64,000 nucleotides of DNA from contig NZ_VWVU01000015.1 of the NCBI RefSeq assembly GCF_008638365.1, positions 79,963 to 143,962 of the forward strand. Direction: 5' to 3'. The translations under genes and the position numbers were made by a program. The stretch is from Nocardiopsis quinghaiensis. GTDB lineage: Bacteria; Actinomycetota; Actinomycetes; Streptosporangiales; Streptosporangiaceae. The notes below the pieces were generated by a model. That model saw nothing but the letters and a program-made list of their open reading frames with translations. It was not told the origin of the DNA and ran no database searches. Shown piece by piece: positions 1-8,255 of this stretch. Positions within the stretch are counted from its first letter, which is position 1, and every line of letters starts with the position of its first letter.

Positions 1-657
1 GTGATCGCGCGCGCGCTGGCCGGGGCCCGCTCCGCCCGCGAGGCCGCCGACGAACCGGGGCTGGACGCCGTGGTGGTGCCCTGCAACACCGCCTCGGTGC
101 ACGGACTGGCCGAGTTGCGCGCCGAGTTCGAGCCCGGGGTCCCGGTGATCGGGACGGTCCCCGCGATCAAGCCCGCGGCCGCCGCCGGAGGGCCCATCGC
201 GGTGTGGTCCACCGTCGCGACCACGCGCAGCGGCTACCAGCGCCGACTCGTCGAGACCTTCGCGCGCGGCGTGGAGGTGACCCCGGTGGCCTGCGCCGGA
301 CTGGCCGAGGCGGTGGAGTCGGCCGACCCCCGGCTGATCGGCGACGCCGTCGCCTACGCGGCCGAACTGACCCCCGCCGACGTGCGCGGCGTGGTGCTGG
401 GATGCACCCACTACGACCTGGTCGGGGAGCGGATCTCGGCCGCCCTCGGCGGCCGGGCCGTGCTGTTCACCGCCGCCGGAGCGGTCTCCGCGCAGACCCT
501 GCGCCGGATCGGCGGAGTCGGCGGGGTCCCCGACGGCGGACGGCCCGGACGTATTCGGGTACTGGCCAGCGGCAGACCCGCCCCGCTGCCCGCCGCCGCG
601 CTGGCCTACCCGGCCGGGCGCTCGCTCGCGGACGGTGTGCGCGCCACCACCGTGTAG
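1..657 (+). CDS. Aspartate/glutamate racemase family protein (5' truncated by window)
   Basis: Probable cofactor-independent amino-acid racemase of the glutamate racemase type, which interconverts L- and D-glutamate for peptidoglycan. Two family signatures are visible: VVPCNTAS near residue 26 and VLGCTHY near residue 130, each carrying one of the two catalytic cysteines. In complete MurI proteins the first motif lies around residue 70, so some 45 N-terminal residues lie outside the window and the GTG at base 1 is not a trustworthy start. It could be a second racemase rather than the essential MurI. The stop is TAG at 655-657. Confidence 0.75.
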   Translation: MIARALAGARSAREAADEPGLDAVVVPCNTASVHGLAELRAEFEPGVPVIGTVPAIKPAAAAGGPIAVWSTVATTRSGYQRRLVETFARGVEVTPVACAGLAEAVESADPRLIGDAVAYAAELTPADVRGVVLGCTHYDLVGERISAALGGRAVLFTAAGAVSAQTLRRIGGVGGVPDGGRPGRIRVLASGRPAPLPAAALAYPAGRSLADGVRATTV

Positions 658-765
658 CCGTACGGCCGACACGACGATGAGGGCGCCGAGCCTTCGAGGG
701 CTGTGGGTCCTCTGTCCGTCGGGCCGTCCTCCTCGCGTTCACGATGCCTCCGCCCGTCCGACGGA

Positions 766-1761
766 TCACTCCTCGGGCTCTCCCAACTCGGGGAAGAGGG
801 GGGCGTCCGTGCTCCCCGGGGTGAGTACGGCGCTTCGGGGGCGGTTGTCCCAGAGCAGCCGGGTCGCGTCCGGACGCGCGTAGTGCCCGGCCGGGTCCGC
901 GGCGTTCTTGGCCAGGTCGATGAGCGCGAGGTCGATGTCGGCGAGCACGAGCCCCTCGGTGTGTTCGTCCAGCGGAGTACTCAGCATCGAGCCGTCGGGC
1001 CCGTAGACCCGGGAGCAGCCGCTGCCGGGTGTGAGCAGGGCGCGCTGTTCGTCGGTGCTCGCGAAGACCTCCACCCCCTCCGCGGTGAGCAGGTGCGTCG
1101 GCGCCACCACGAAGCAGCCGCCCTCCAGGGCGTAGGTCTGCGTGGCCGCCATGTTCGCCTCGGCGCCCAAAGCGTGGGCGATGCCCTTGTAGAGGCCGAA
1201 GGCGGGCCAACAGGCGATGTGCAGTTCCTCGTGCTGGGCGTACATCGCGTACTTGCTGAGCGGCTGCAGGTGCTCCCAGCAGTTCAGGGCGCCGATCCTG
1301 CCCAGGTGGCTGTCCACGACCTTCAGGTGGCTGCCGTCGCCCTCCCCGAACAGACCGCGCTCGACGTGCGTCGGCTTGAGCTTGCGCCGGTGGAGCAGTA
1401 CGCCTCCGTCCGGGCCGATGACGCTCTGTGCCATGTACAGGCTGCCGTGGTCCTTCTCGCTGTAACCGAGGGCCACGCAGACCTCGTGGCGGCGGGCCGC
1501 CTCGCGGATCGCGGTGAGACGGGTGCCGTCCACGGTCATCGAGTCGGCGTGGTAGCGAGCGATGAACGGCATCTGTCCCGCGACGGGGCCCAACCACAGG
1601 AACAGCGGGTATCCGGGGATCCAGGTCTCGGGGAAGGCGACCAGCGACGCTCCCCGCGCGGCGGCCTCCGCGATCAACGCGATGGTCTTGTCCACGGTGG
1701 CGTCGACGTCGAGCCAGACGGGCTCGGCCTGCACCGCGGCGACACGGTAGGTACCAGACAT
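766..1761 (-). CDS. Nitrilase (carbon-nitrogen hydrolase, branch 1)
   Basis: Hydrolyses nitriles to the carboxylic acid plus ammonia; cytoplasmic, 331 residues, the usual nitrilase length. The Glu-Lys-Cys triad is visible: E45 in AFPETWIPGYP, K127 in HRRKLKPTHVER, and C161 in ALNCWEHLQPL. The CWEHLQPL context is that of true nitrilases rather than amidases or N-carbamoylases. The ATG is preceded by GAGGAGAAG. It lies downstream of and on the same strand as an AraC regulator (stop at 1937), like the nitrilase/nitR arrangement known in Rhodococcus, so control by that AraC protein is a reasonable inference. The natural substrate cannot be read from the sequence. Confidence 0.9.
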   Translation of the reverse strand: MSGTYRVAAVQAEPVWLDVDATVDKTIALIAEAAARGASLVAFPETWIPGYPLFLWLGPVAGQMPFIARYHADSMTVDGTRLTAIREAARRHEVCVALGYSEKDHGSLYMAQSVIGPDGGVLLHRRKLKPTHVERGLFGEGDGSHLKVVDSHLGRIGALNCWEHLQPLSKYAMYAQHEELHIACWPAFGLYKGIAHALGAEANMAATQTYALEGGCFVVAPTHLLTAEGVEVFASTDEQRALLTPGSGCSRVYGPDGSMLSTPLDEHTEGLVLADIDLALIDLAKNAADPAGHYARPDATRLLWDNRPRSAVLTPGSTDAPLFPELGEPEE

Positions 1762-1936
1762 CTCGGGCTTCTCCTCTACGGGATGGGTGGAAGGCCATCA
1801 CCGTAGGAGGGGGAGGAGGCGCTGGTGCGGCGCCTGGCGCGCGGCCGTGCGGCGTTTCCGGCAACGGTCGGACCGCTGCTCCGGCGCGCGGGCCGCCCGC
1901 CGCCGTAGGAGGACCGTGTCCCCGGCCACCGGGTTC

Positions 1937-2887
1937 CTACCCCGCGCGCAGGTCGGCCGGGGTGGTGCCGTAGCGACGGACGAACGCGCGGGTGAACGTG
2001 GTCCGGTCGCGGAATCCGACGCGCGCGGCGATCCCCGCGACGGTGCGGTGCGACTGACGCGGGTCGGTGAGGGCCCGGTACGCGCGGCGCAGTCGTTGAT
2101 CGCGGATGTAGGCGGCCGGGGAGGTGCCGGACTCGGCGAACAGGGCGGTGGCGTAGCGCACCGAGACCGAGTGCCTCCGGGCGAGCACCGCCGGGGTGAG
2201 TTCCGGGTCGGCGTGGTGATCCCGGACGAAGGCGCGCATCGACTCCAGCAACGCGAGCCGGCCCGTGGGTACCGTCCATGCCTGCCCCGCCGCCGCGCGC
2301 AACGCGGTCGCCAGCAGGTCGACCGCGCTCCAGGCGAGCTCGGCGCGCTCCTCGGCGCCAAGGAGCGGCACGGTACCGGCCAGTTCCCGCAGGAACGTCG
2401 ACAGGACGCGGGTCGCCGGCTGCCGAGCGGTCAGGGCACGGCCGCGGGCTTCGTCGAGGCGGTCGAAGCGTTCGGACAGCATCCGCCGCGGCATCTGGAG
2501 CACGATCTCCCGGCTCGACTCGGGAAACCGGAGCGAGTAGGGAAGGGCCGCGTCGTAGACCGCGCCGGACCCCGGCTCCAGCGACACCTCGCGCTCCCCC
2601 TGGCGGACGGAGCCCCTACCGCTCAGGTGGAGGGAGAAGAGAAGGTCCTCGCGCGGCTCGGCACAGGTCAGCCGCGGTGTGCGCAGCACCTCGGAGTCCC
2701 CGTGCGTGCGCACCGTCGCCAGGGTGAACCCGGGTAGCAGGGCGGTTTGCGTGAGTGTCCCGTGGAAGGCGTCGGTGGCATGGCCGAGCCGGAGCGGGAC
2801 GAATCCCACGCTGATCGCCTGTTCCCACTCGGCCGCGCCGTGCGCGTGGACCACTCCCATAGGCCGATTGTGCGTGACGTTGGTCAC
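1937..2887 (-). CDS. AraC-family transcriptional regulator, NitR-like
   Basis: DNA-binding regulator of 316 residues. The N-terminal half resembles the AraC-binding-like ligand domain. The C-terminal 100 residues carry two helix-turn-helix units, around RRHSVSVRYATALF and AARVGFRDRTTFTRAF. The start used is GTG at 2887; ATG at 2860 is an alternative, and neither has a clear Shine-Dalgarno. Its start lies 31 bases after the stop of the upstream DJ-1/AraC gene, and the nitrilase gene follows after a 175-base gap, so all three could share a transcript. Domain layout and position suggest an activator of nitrilase expression, but no ligand is evident. Confidence 0.85.
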   Translation of the reverse strand: MTNVTHNRPMGVVHAHGAAEWEQAISVGFVPLRLGHATDAFHGTLTQTALLPGFTLATVRTHGDSEVLRTPRLTCAEPREDLLFSLHLSGRGSVRQGEREVSLEPGSGAVYDAALPYSLRFPESSREIVLQMPRRMLSERFDRLDEARGRALTARQPATRVLSTFLRELAGTVPLLGAEERAELAWSAVDLLATALRAAAGQAWTVPTGRLALLESMRAFVRDHHADPELTPAVLARRHSVSVRYATALFAESGTSPAAYIRDQRLRRAYRALTDPRQSHRTVAGIAARVGFRDRTTFTRAFVRRYGTTPADLRAG

Positions 2888-2918
2888 GTCTTGGTCAACG
2901 GCGGTGTCCCGTTTCCCG

Positions 2919-3881
2919 TCACTCCCGCCGTCGTTTCCCGAAGGTGCTGCGGTAGGCGCCGGGCGGTACCCCCGTCAGCCGTGTGAAGTGGTGGCGGAAG
3001 GTGGGGGTCGAGCCGAACCCCGTCTCGGCGGCGACCCGGTCGATCGACTGGTTCGTGGACTCCAGGAGTCGCTGCGCCCGGTTGACGCGGACCTGGAGGA
3101 GCCACCGCAGCGGAGTGGTCCCGACCTGGGAGCGGAAGTGCCTGTTGAGGCTCCGTACGCTCAGGGCGGCGTTGTCGGCCATGTCCTCCAGGGTGAGGGG
3201 GCGGTGGAGGTTGGCGACCATCCACTCCAGTGTGTGCTGCAGAGAGGGCGTGGAAGCCGCCGGGTCGGGGTGTTCGATGAACTGGGCCTGGCCTCCGCCC
3301 CTCTCCAGGGGCATGACGGTCCTCCTGGCCGTGGCCGCGGCGTGCTCCGCGCCCAGGTCCCTGCGGACGAGGTGGAAGCACAGGTCCAAGCCGGACGCCA
3401 TGCCCGCTGACGTCAGGATCCAACCGTTGTCCACGTACAGGACCGTGGCGTCGACCTCCACCCGGGGATGGCGGCTCGCGAGCTCGTCGGCGTACTGCCA
3501 GTGGGTGGTCGCGCGCAGGCCGTCCAGTAGTCCGGTCGCGGCCATGGTGAACGCGCCGACGCAGACCGAGGCCACCACCGCACCCCGCGACGCGGCCTCC
3601 CGTACCGCCTCGACCGCGTCCGCGGGTGGTTCGTCGAGGAACCGTGTGTTTCCCGGGACGATGACGATGTCCGCTGATCCGAGCGTGTCGAGCCCCCACC
3701 CGGTGTGCAGCTCCATCCGGCCGAAGGTCGAGTCGGTCGTGGCCCTGCCGCCCGGAGCGCACACGCGCACGTCGTAGTTCGGCACGTCGGTGACGGTGTT
3801 GGCGGTGCCGAACACCTGGCCCGGGATGGCCAGTTCGAAACCGATCGCTCCGTCCAACGCGAGTACGCCGACCGTCTTCAT
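2919..3881 (-). CDS. GlxA-type regulator: DJ-1/PfpI domain plus AraC helix-turn-helix
   Basis: Transcription regulator of 320 residues. Residues 1-170 form a DJ-1/PfpI (class I glutamine amidotransferase-like) domain with the nucleophile-elbow cysteine C107 in ASVCVGAF. Residues 205-315 are an AraC helix-turn-helix domain ending with the typical AAETGFGSTPTFRHHF motif. DJ-1 domains in such regulators usually sense small ligands rather than catalyse. It is divergent from the HD-domain gene starting at 3993, with 111 bases between, and heads the same-strand series that includes the second AraC gene and the nitrilase. It is a candidate regulator of both directions. Confidence 0.88.
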   Translation of the reverse strand: MKTVGVLALDGAIGFELAIPGQVFGTANTVTDVPNYDVRVCAPGGRATTDSTFGRMELHTGWGLDTLGSADIVIVPGNTRFLDEPPADAVEAVREAASRGAVVASVCVGAFTMAATGLLDGLRATTHWQYADELASRHPRVEVDATVLYVDNGWILTSAGMASGLDLCFHLVRRDLGAEHAAATARRTVMPLERGGGQAQFIEHPDPAASTPSLQHTLEWMVANLHRPLTLEDMADNAALSVRSLNRHFRSQVGTTPLRWLLQVRVNRAQRLLESTNQSIDRVAAETGFGSTPTFRHHFTRLTGVPPGAYRSTFGKRRRE

Positions 3882-3901
3882 GGCCGGATCTTAGCAAGTA
3901 T

Positions 3902-3921
3902 TGGCATTCCAGACACTGGCA
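3902..3921. promoter_or_regulatory. TGGCA direct repeat, candidate AraC-type operator
   Basis: Two direct copies of TGGCA at 3902-3906 and 3917-3921, 15 bases apart, lie between the divergent GlxA-type regulator and HD-domain genes. AraC-family proteins commonly bind direct repeats, so this is a possible site. It rests on two short matches only. Confidence 0.3.
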
Positions 3922-3978
3922 CGGAGACTTTCCCAGCCTGGATCGTTGGACCGGCACCGCAGGCTTCGGTTTCTCCAC

Positions 3979-3984
3979 AAGGGG
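3979..3984 (+). promoter_or_regulatory. Ribosome binding site deciding a TTG start
   Basis: AAGGGG ends 8 bases before the TTG at 3993. The in-frame GTG at 3984 overlaps this purine run and has no upstream site of its own, so TTG is preferred. Confidence 0.5.
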
Positions 3985-3992
3985 TGAACGCT

Positions 3993-5057
3993 TTGTACCC
4001 GACAGACCGCGAACAGGGATTCGACCTTCCGGCGACGGAACTCGCCGTTCGCGCGAGGGAGTTCGCCGCGCGGCGTCTTCCCGTGTGGCTGTACGACCAC
4101 TCCCTCCGCGGTTACCTGTTCGGCCGCGAGCTCGCGGCCCGAAGCGGTCTGCGGCCGAACGAGGACTACGACGACGAACTGGTCTTCGTCGCCGGGATCC
4201 TCCACGACACCGGGGTGGTGGACGCGGGGAACGGCCGGCAGCGGTTCGAGGTCGACGGGGCCGACACCGCCGCGCGGTTCCTGCGCGATCACGGCGTGGA
4301 CGAGAGGCGCGTCGCGATCGTGTGGGACGCCGTCGCGCTGCACACCTCCGAGGGCATCGCGCACCGGAAGGGGACGGAGGCCGCGGTGACGCAGCTCGGT
4401 GTGGCCGCCGACATACTCGGACGTGACCGCGGAAGCCTCCCCGCCGGGTTCGCCGACAGGGTCCATGCCGCGTTCCCCCGAAACGACATCGGCTACACGC
4501 TCGCCGAAGCCATCGTCGAGCAGGCGGGCGACGACCCGGAGAAGGCGGGTCCCCTGAGTTTTCCCGGACACCTGGTGAGCCTGCACGCCCCCCACGGGTC
4601 GGTGCCGAACTGGTTCGATCTGGTCGAGTCCGCGGGCTGGGGGGACCGTCCGGCGTACCGGGGTCGTGTCGGCGAGGTCGCGACCGGGCCGGAGGAGCTG
4701 GGGAGGCTCTTCGCGCGCCGCCTCGCCGACGGCGATGTGGAGGGGCTGGTGGACCTGTACGAACCGCACGCCGCCTTCTCCCCGGAACCGGGTGTGACGG
4801 TGAGGGGCCGGGAGGCGATTCGCCAGGCGCTGGGCGACTACGTGGCGGCCGGGGCGCGGGTCCGGCTCGAACCCCGACGGACCGAGGAGTCCGCGGGCCT
4901 GGCGCTGATGTCCCACACCGCCACGGTGACCGGTCTGGGCTCCCGGGAGGGTTCGATGACGACCGTGACCACCGAACTGGCCCGTCGGCGGCCGGACGGC
5001 AGATGGCTCTACGTGATCGACGACCCGTTCTCCTCCCACGCGGAGGCAGCGGGGTAG
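3993..5057 (+). CDS. HD-domain hydrolase (cyanamide hydratase-like) fused to SnoaL/NTF2-like domain
   Basis: The 354-residue product has two parts. Residues 30-220 form an HD domain with H36 in YDHSLRGYLFGRE and the H71-D72 pair in GILHDTGVV. The pattern HS-R-YLFG, LHDTG and a later RFEVDGADTA block matches cyanamide hydratase-like HD proteins, which hydrate a C-N triple bond using a metal. Residues 235-350 resemble a SnoaL/DUF4440 cone fold (GLVDLYEPHAAF, VRGREAIRQAL). The fusion is unusual for the HD family. The start is TTG with AAGGGG upstream. Being next to a nitrilase supports a role with cyano compounds, but hydrolysis of another substrate is equally possible. Confidence 0.75.
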   Translation: MYPTDREQGFDLPATELAVRAREFAARRLPVWLYDHSLRGYLFGRELAARSGLRPNEDYDDELVFVAGILHDTGVVDAGNGRQRFEVDGADTAARFLRDHGVDERRVAIVWDAVALHTSEGIAHRKGTEAAVTQLGVAADILGRDRGSLPAGFADRVHAAFPRNDIGYTLAEAIVEQAGDDPEKAGPLSFPGHLVSLHAPHGSVPNWFDLVESAGWGDRPAYRGRVGEVATGPEELGRLFARRLADGDVEGLVDLYEPHAAFSPEPGVTVRGREAIRQALGDYVAAGARVRLEPRRTEESAGLALMSHTATVTGLGSREGSMTTVTTELARRRPDGRWLYVIDDPFSSHAEAAG

Positions 5058-5224
5058 GCACAGGGGCGCCTCGAACGCTGGTGGGGGTGTTGACCTGTGG
5101 GCCCCTTCGCCGCCCGGCCGCGCGGGTTCGGTGCGCGCTGGTCGACGCGGTACGCGGGTGCCGGCCGCACACGGCGGCCCCCGCCGGGGCAGGGCGGAGG
5201 CCGGAGCCGGGCGGCCGGGCGGCC

Positions 5225-6760
5225 TCAGGGATGCGGAGCGAGGGCGCCCAGCTGCACGGCCTCCATGTGCACGGGCTCGGCCCGGTCGGCCTCGTTGTCC
5301 AGCACGCCCGCGGCGAGGGTGCTCACCAGGGTGCGCACCCCGACGGTGTCGTTGTCGTGGAGGAGGGTCTCCAGCAGCGACAGCGCCGCGCGCTGGTCAC
5401 CCGGCCGCTCGCGTACGTGCCGCCACTGGGGTTCGGTCGCCGCGTCAGACAGCATCAGCGTCCGGCCGACCTGGCCGAGCGCGGTCAGCAGCGGGGTGTC
5501 GTGCGGAGCGCGCTCCAGGGCGGCGTTGACCTGCTCGGCCTGCTGCTCGGGATCGACCTCCTCGGCGGACTGCGCCCTGAGGAAGTCCAGCACGTTCTCG
5601 GCCGGGGCCAGCGGCCGTACCGGCGGCATCCCCTCGATCATGGCGCGCACCTCCGCCAGGTCCCCCGCGATCTCCTCGGTGCGCCCCAGCTCCCCGATGA
5701 GCCGCTCCGCCCGCAGAGCGGAACATCCCGCCACCCAGCGGGCCCCGCGGCCCGCGGCCAGGCGTGCGGCGGACAGGGCGAGCTCCGCACCGCGCCGGGG
5801 GGCTCCCACCCGCTCGAAGTAGCGCGACCAGGTGGTCACGCGCACGCCCAGCCGCCAGTCGTTGCGGACGGCGCCCTGGCACACCAGGTTCTCCACCGCC
5901 TCCACCCATGCGGGCCGCAGGCTCGGACAAGCCTCGGCCTCCTCCACGGTGGGCAGCGGAGCGATGGCCTCCTGGGGCCGGCACTGGCCCAGCCGGGCCA
6001 GCCAGGACAGCAGCCGTGCCCGCTCGAAGCGGATACGGCGGTACAGGGCGGCCCGGCGGGAGTTGACCCCGTCCAGGGCCAGCTCCGCCTCCAGCCGGTC
6101 CAGCGCCTCCAGGGCCTCAGCGTGTTTGTCCTGGTACCGCAGGGCCCTGGCGAGGGTGAACACCCCGTCGGCACCGAGCACGGCCGGGCCGGTGGCGGTG
6201 TGCTCGTAGCGCCGCAACTCGGTCTCGGCGCGGCCGGCCAGGTCCTCGTCGATGAGGAGGTTCACCCGGGCGAGGGTGAACGCGGGCCAGGCGGGGGTAC
6301 GCTCCCAACCGGCCAGGCGCCGGGTGGACAGCAGTTCGCGGCGCAGGCCGGTGGTGCCCCGGGCGTCGACGTTGGCGTGGCAGCGCACCAGGGTCTCCAG
6401 CAGGGAGACCGGCAGCGGACCGTCGGTGTGGGGGTCGGGCTCGTCCTCGGCGGCCGCGTTGACCTGGGCGAGCGCTCGCCCGCCCTCGGCCAGGGCCCCC
6501 ACCCGCACGGCCAGCGGCCAGTGCGCGAGGAAGAACAGGGTCGGCGGTCCGAAGAGCCCCGGCACCCCGGGACCGGTTCCCCCCGTCTCGGCGACCAGCC
6601 GACGCGCGGTACGCAGAGCCGATCGGGCCACGGCCTCCACGCGCACCGCGTCCCCGGCCTCGCAGAGCACCGGCAAGCCCGCCACCGCCTCGGCCAGTTC
6701 CGTCTGTCCCGCCGCCCTGAGCTGGCGTGCGGTCTCCCCCGCCCATGTCCACATCGGCAT
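5225..6760 (-). CDS. Conserved hypothetical protein, helical and repeat-like
   Basis: I do not recognise this 511-residue protein. It is rich in Ala, Leu, Arg and Glu, with regularly spaced helical segments such as ALEALDRLEAELAL and ALSLLETLLHDND that suggest a tetratricopeptide-like solenoid. It has no signal peptide or membrane segment. The start chosen is ATG at 6760, because AGGGGGAG lies 5 bases upstream; the open frame continues to 6949 but that extension has no homology-like character. It is divergent from the small gene at 7001. Confidence 0.7.
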   Translation of the reverse strand: MPMWTWAGETARQLRAAGQTELAEAVAGLPVLCEAGDAVRVEAVARSALRTARRLVAETGGTGPGVPGLFGPPTLFFLAHWPLAVRVGALAEGGRALAQVNAAAEDEPDPHTDGPLPVSLLETLVRCHANVDARGTTGLRRELLSTRRLAGWERTPAWPAFTLARVNLLIDEDLAGRAETELRRYEHTATGPAVLGADGVFTLARALRYQDKHAEALEALDRLEAELALDGVNSRRAALYRRIRFERARLLSWLARLGQCRPQEAIAPLPTVEEAEACPSLRPAWVEAVENLVCQGAVRNDWRLGVRVTTWSRYFERVGAPRRGAELALSAARLAAGRGARWVAGCSALRAERLIGELGRTEEIAGDLAEVRAMIEGMPPVRPLAPAENVLDFLRAQSAEEVDPEQQAEQVNAALERAPHDTPLLTALGQVGRTLMLSDAATEPQWRHVRERPGDQRAALSLLETLLHDNDTVGVRTLVSTLAAGVLDNEADRAEPVHMEAVQLGALAPHP

Positions 6761-7000
6761 GATCACTCCCCCTGTAAGTGCCGCGTGAGAACAGAACGTA
6801 GCAGCGTGGTGACAGAACTGTCCGTGGAACGCGGAAAAACCGTGCAGCGTGGGGCTACGCATCCGATGGGTGTGGATTTGGCCCGATACACTCGGGGCAC
6901 CGTGGTCCCCCCACGGGAGACCACCCGGCCCCGGCACAGACAGCCGCACCGAGCCTCACCGGGGCTCACCCGATCCGTACCTGAGGGGACATGAGCGCCG

Positions 7001-7348
7001 ATGGGATGGCGAGACCGTTTCGGACTCCGCAAGGCGAACCGCAGGGGCAAGGCCCGTTTTGACCGTGCCTCCGAGGATTCGGACATCAAGGCGCTGATGG
7101 ACTTCGCCAAGAGCAAGGTCGGGGTGGAGTTCTTCGTCGAGCCGGAGACCTTCGCCACCCGGACCACGGCCGTCGCGGTCGCCACGAACGGCGAGTGGAT
7201 CCGCCGCAGGTGCGGATCCCCCGAGGTGATCCGCAAGGTGGCCGGCAAACTGGCGGTTCCCGCGTACGACGTGCAGATCGTCGGCTATCCGCAGCGGATG
7301 CGCGACTGGAGCGCCCGCAACAAGCGCGGCCTGTCGATGGACGACTAG
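7001..7348 (+). CDS. Conserved actinobacterial protein of unknown function, 115 aa
   Basis: A small, basic, cytoplasmic protein whose core reads KSKVGVEFFVEPETF and TRTTAVAVATNGEWIRR. I recall this as a widely conserved actinobacterial unknown but can assign no function. GAGGGGA lies 11 bases before the ATG. No transmembrane segment or cysteine pair suggests a cofactor. The gene is followed by about 210 bases without a gene. Confidence 0.75.
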   Translation: MGWRDRFGLRKANRRGKARFDRASEDSDIKALMDFAKSKVGVEFFVEPETFATRTTAVAVATNGEWIRRRCGSPEVIRKVAGKLAVPAYDVQIVGYPQRMRDWSARNKRGLSMDD

Positions 7349-7559
7349 GACGTGTGCGGCGGACACGCTCCAGCGGCGCGCGGTGTTCTGACGGGTCGGT
7401 GGAGGACCGACCGCACCGACACGCCGCCGAGGTCACGTCCAAAACCCTCCACCGGGCCATTTTGGGCATTGATGACGAGTCCTTGCCGCGACTTCCTCGC
7501 CGAACGGGTTCCCTAACGGGCTCCGTTCATCGCATACTCGCCTGGGAGGGGGGACTCTG

Positions 7560-8087
7560 ATGAAGCAGGATCTCACGGCCCTGTGCTGCGACTGCGGCAC
7601 GATTCGCGAGGTGAGCGACTACCAGAGTGTGGGCGAGGCGCAGTCCGCCTACGGACTGGCTCGCTGTGTCGTGTGGCGCAAGTGCCGTACCTGCGGCTAC
7701 CGCACCTACCATGCCTACCTGCGCGAGGACGGGGACCGCGACGAGCTGGAGGACGCCCTCCGGCTGGACGGCGCCCTGGCCGCCGAGGCCCTCGACGAGG
7801 AGGTGGAGCAGCTACGGCTGTGCGGGGTGGAGGTCGGGCACGCCCCCGTCCCGGCCATCTGGGACGGGCAGTCCGTGGGCATGGTGACCCAGCGGCTGTC
7901 CGACCGCGCCTACTCGATCGTGCTGGACCCCGAGTCGTCCGTGGTCTCCCGGCTCAAACTCATCGACATGATGTGGAACGAGCTGCTGGTCGGCGACCAC
8001 GACGACCGCTGGTTCATCCAGGAGGCCGAAGACGAGGAGACCCCCGCGTACGCGGTCCGGCTGTTCGGCTACCGCACCCGGGGCTGA
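7560..8087 (+). CDS. Conserved hypothetical protein with N-terminal zinc-ribbon cysteines
   Basis: The 175-residue product begins with CCDCG near residue 9 and CRTCGYRTYH near residue 42, the spacing of a zinc ribbon. The remainder is acidic with a conserved-looking SVVSRLKLIDMMWNELL helix. The ribosome binding site is very strong (GGGAGGGGGG just before the ATG). Function is unknown; a nucleic-acid or protein-binding role is only suggested by the ribbon. It lies downstream of another conserved unknown on the same strand. Confidence 0.75.
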   Translation: MKQDLTALCCDCGTIREVSDYQSVGEAQSAYGLARCVVWRKCRTCGYRTYHAYLREDGDRDELEDALRLDGALAAEALDEEVEQLRLCGVEVGHAPVPAIWDGQSVGMVTQRLSDRAYSIVLDPESSVVSRLKLIDMMWNELLVGDHDDRWFIQEAEDEETPAYAVRLFGYRTRG

Positions 8088-8255
8088 GGCGGGCCGCGGC
8101 GGAACGGAGCACAGGAGCCGCCGGGGACGTCCGGTCCCACGACGGCACACGATTCCACGGCACACGGCCGGGGCCCTTTCTCGCGGGCGCCCGGCCGCCG
8201 TGTCGCCGGTGGTCCGCCGCGGCCGGGCCCCGACGGGTCTGCGGGCACCGAGCAC

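Noticed and set aside
3891..5039. A 382-codon minus-strand frame opposite the HD-domain gene
   Set aside because: Composition is typical of an antisense shadow; the plus strand has the HD and SnoaL motifs.
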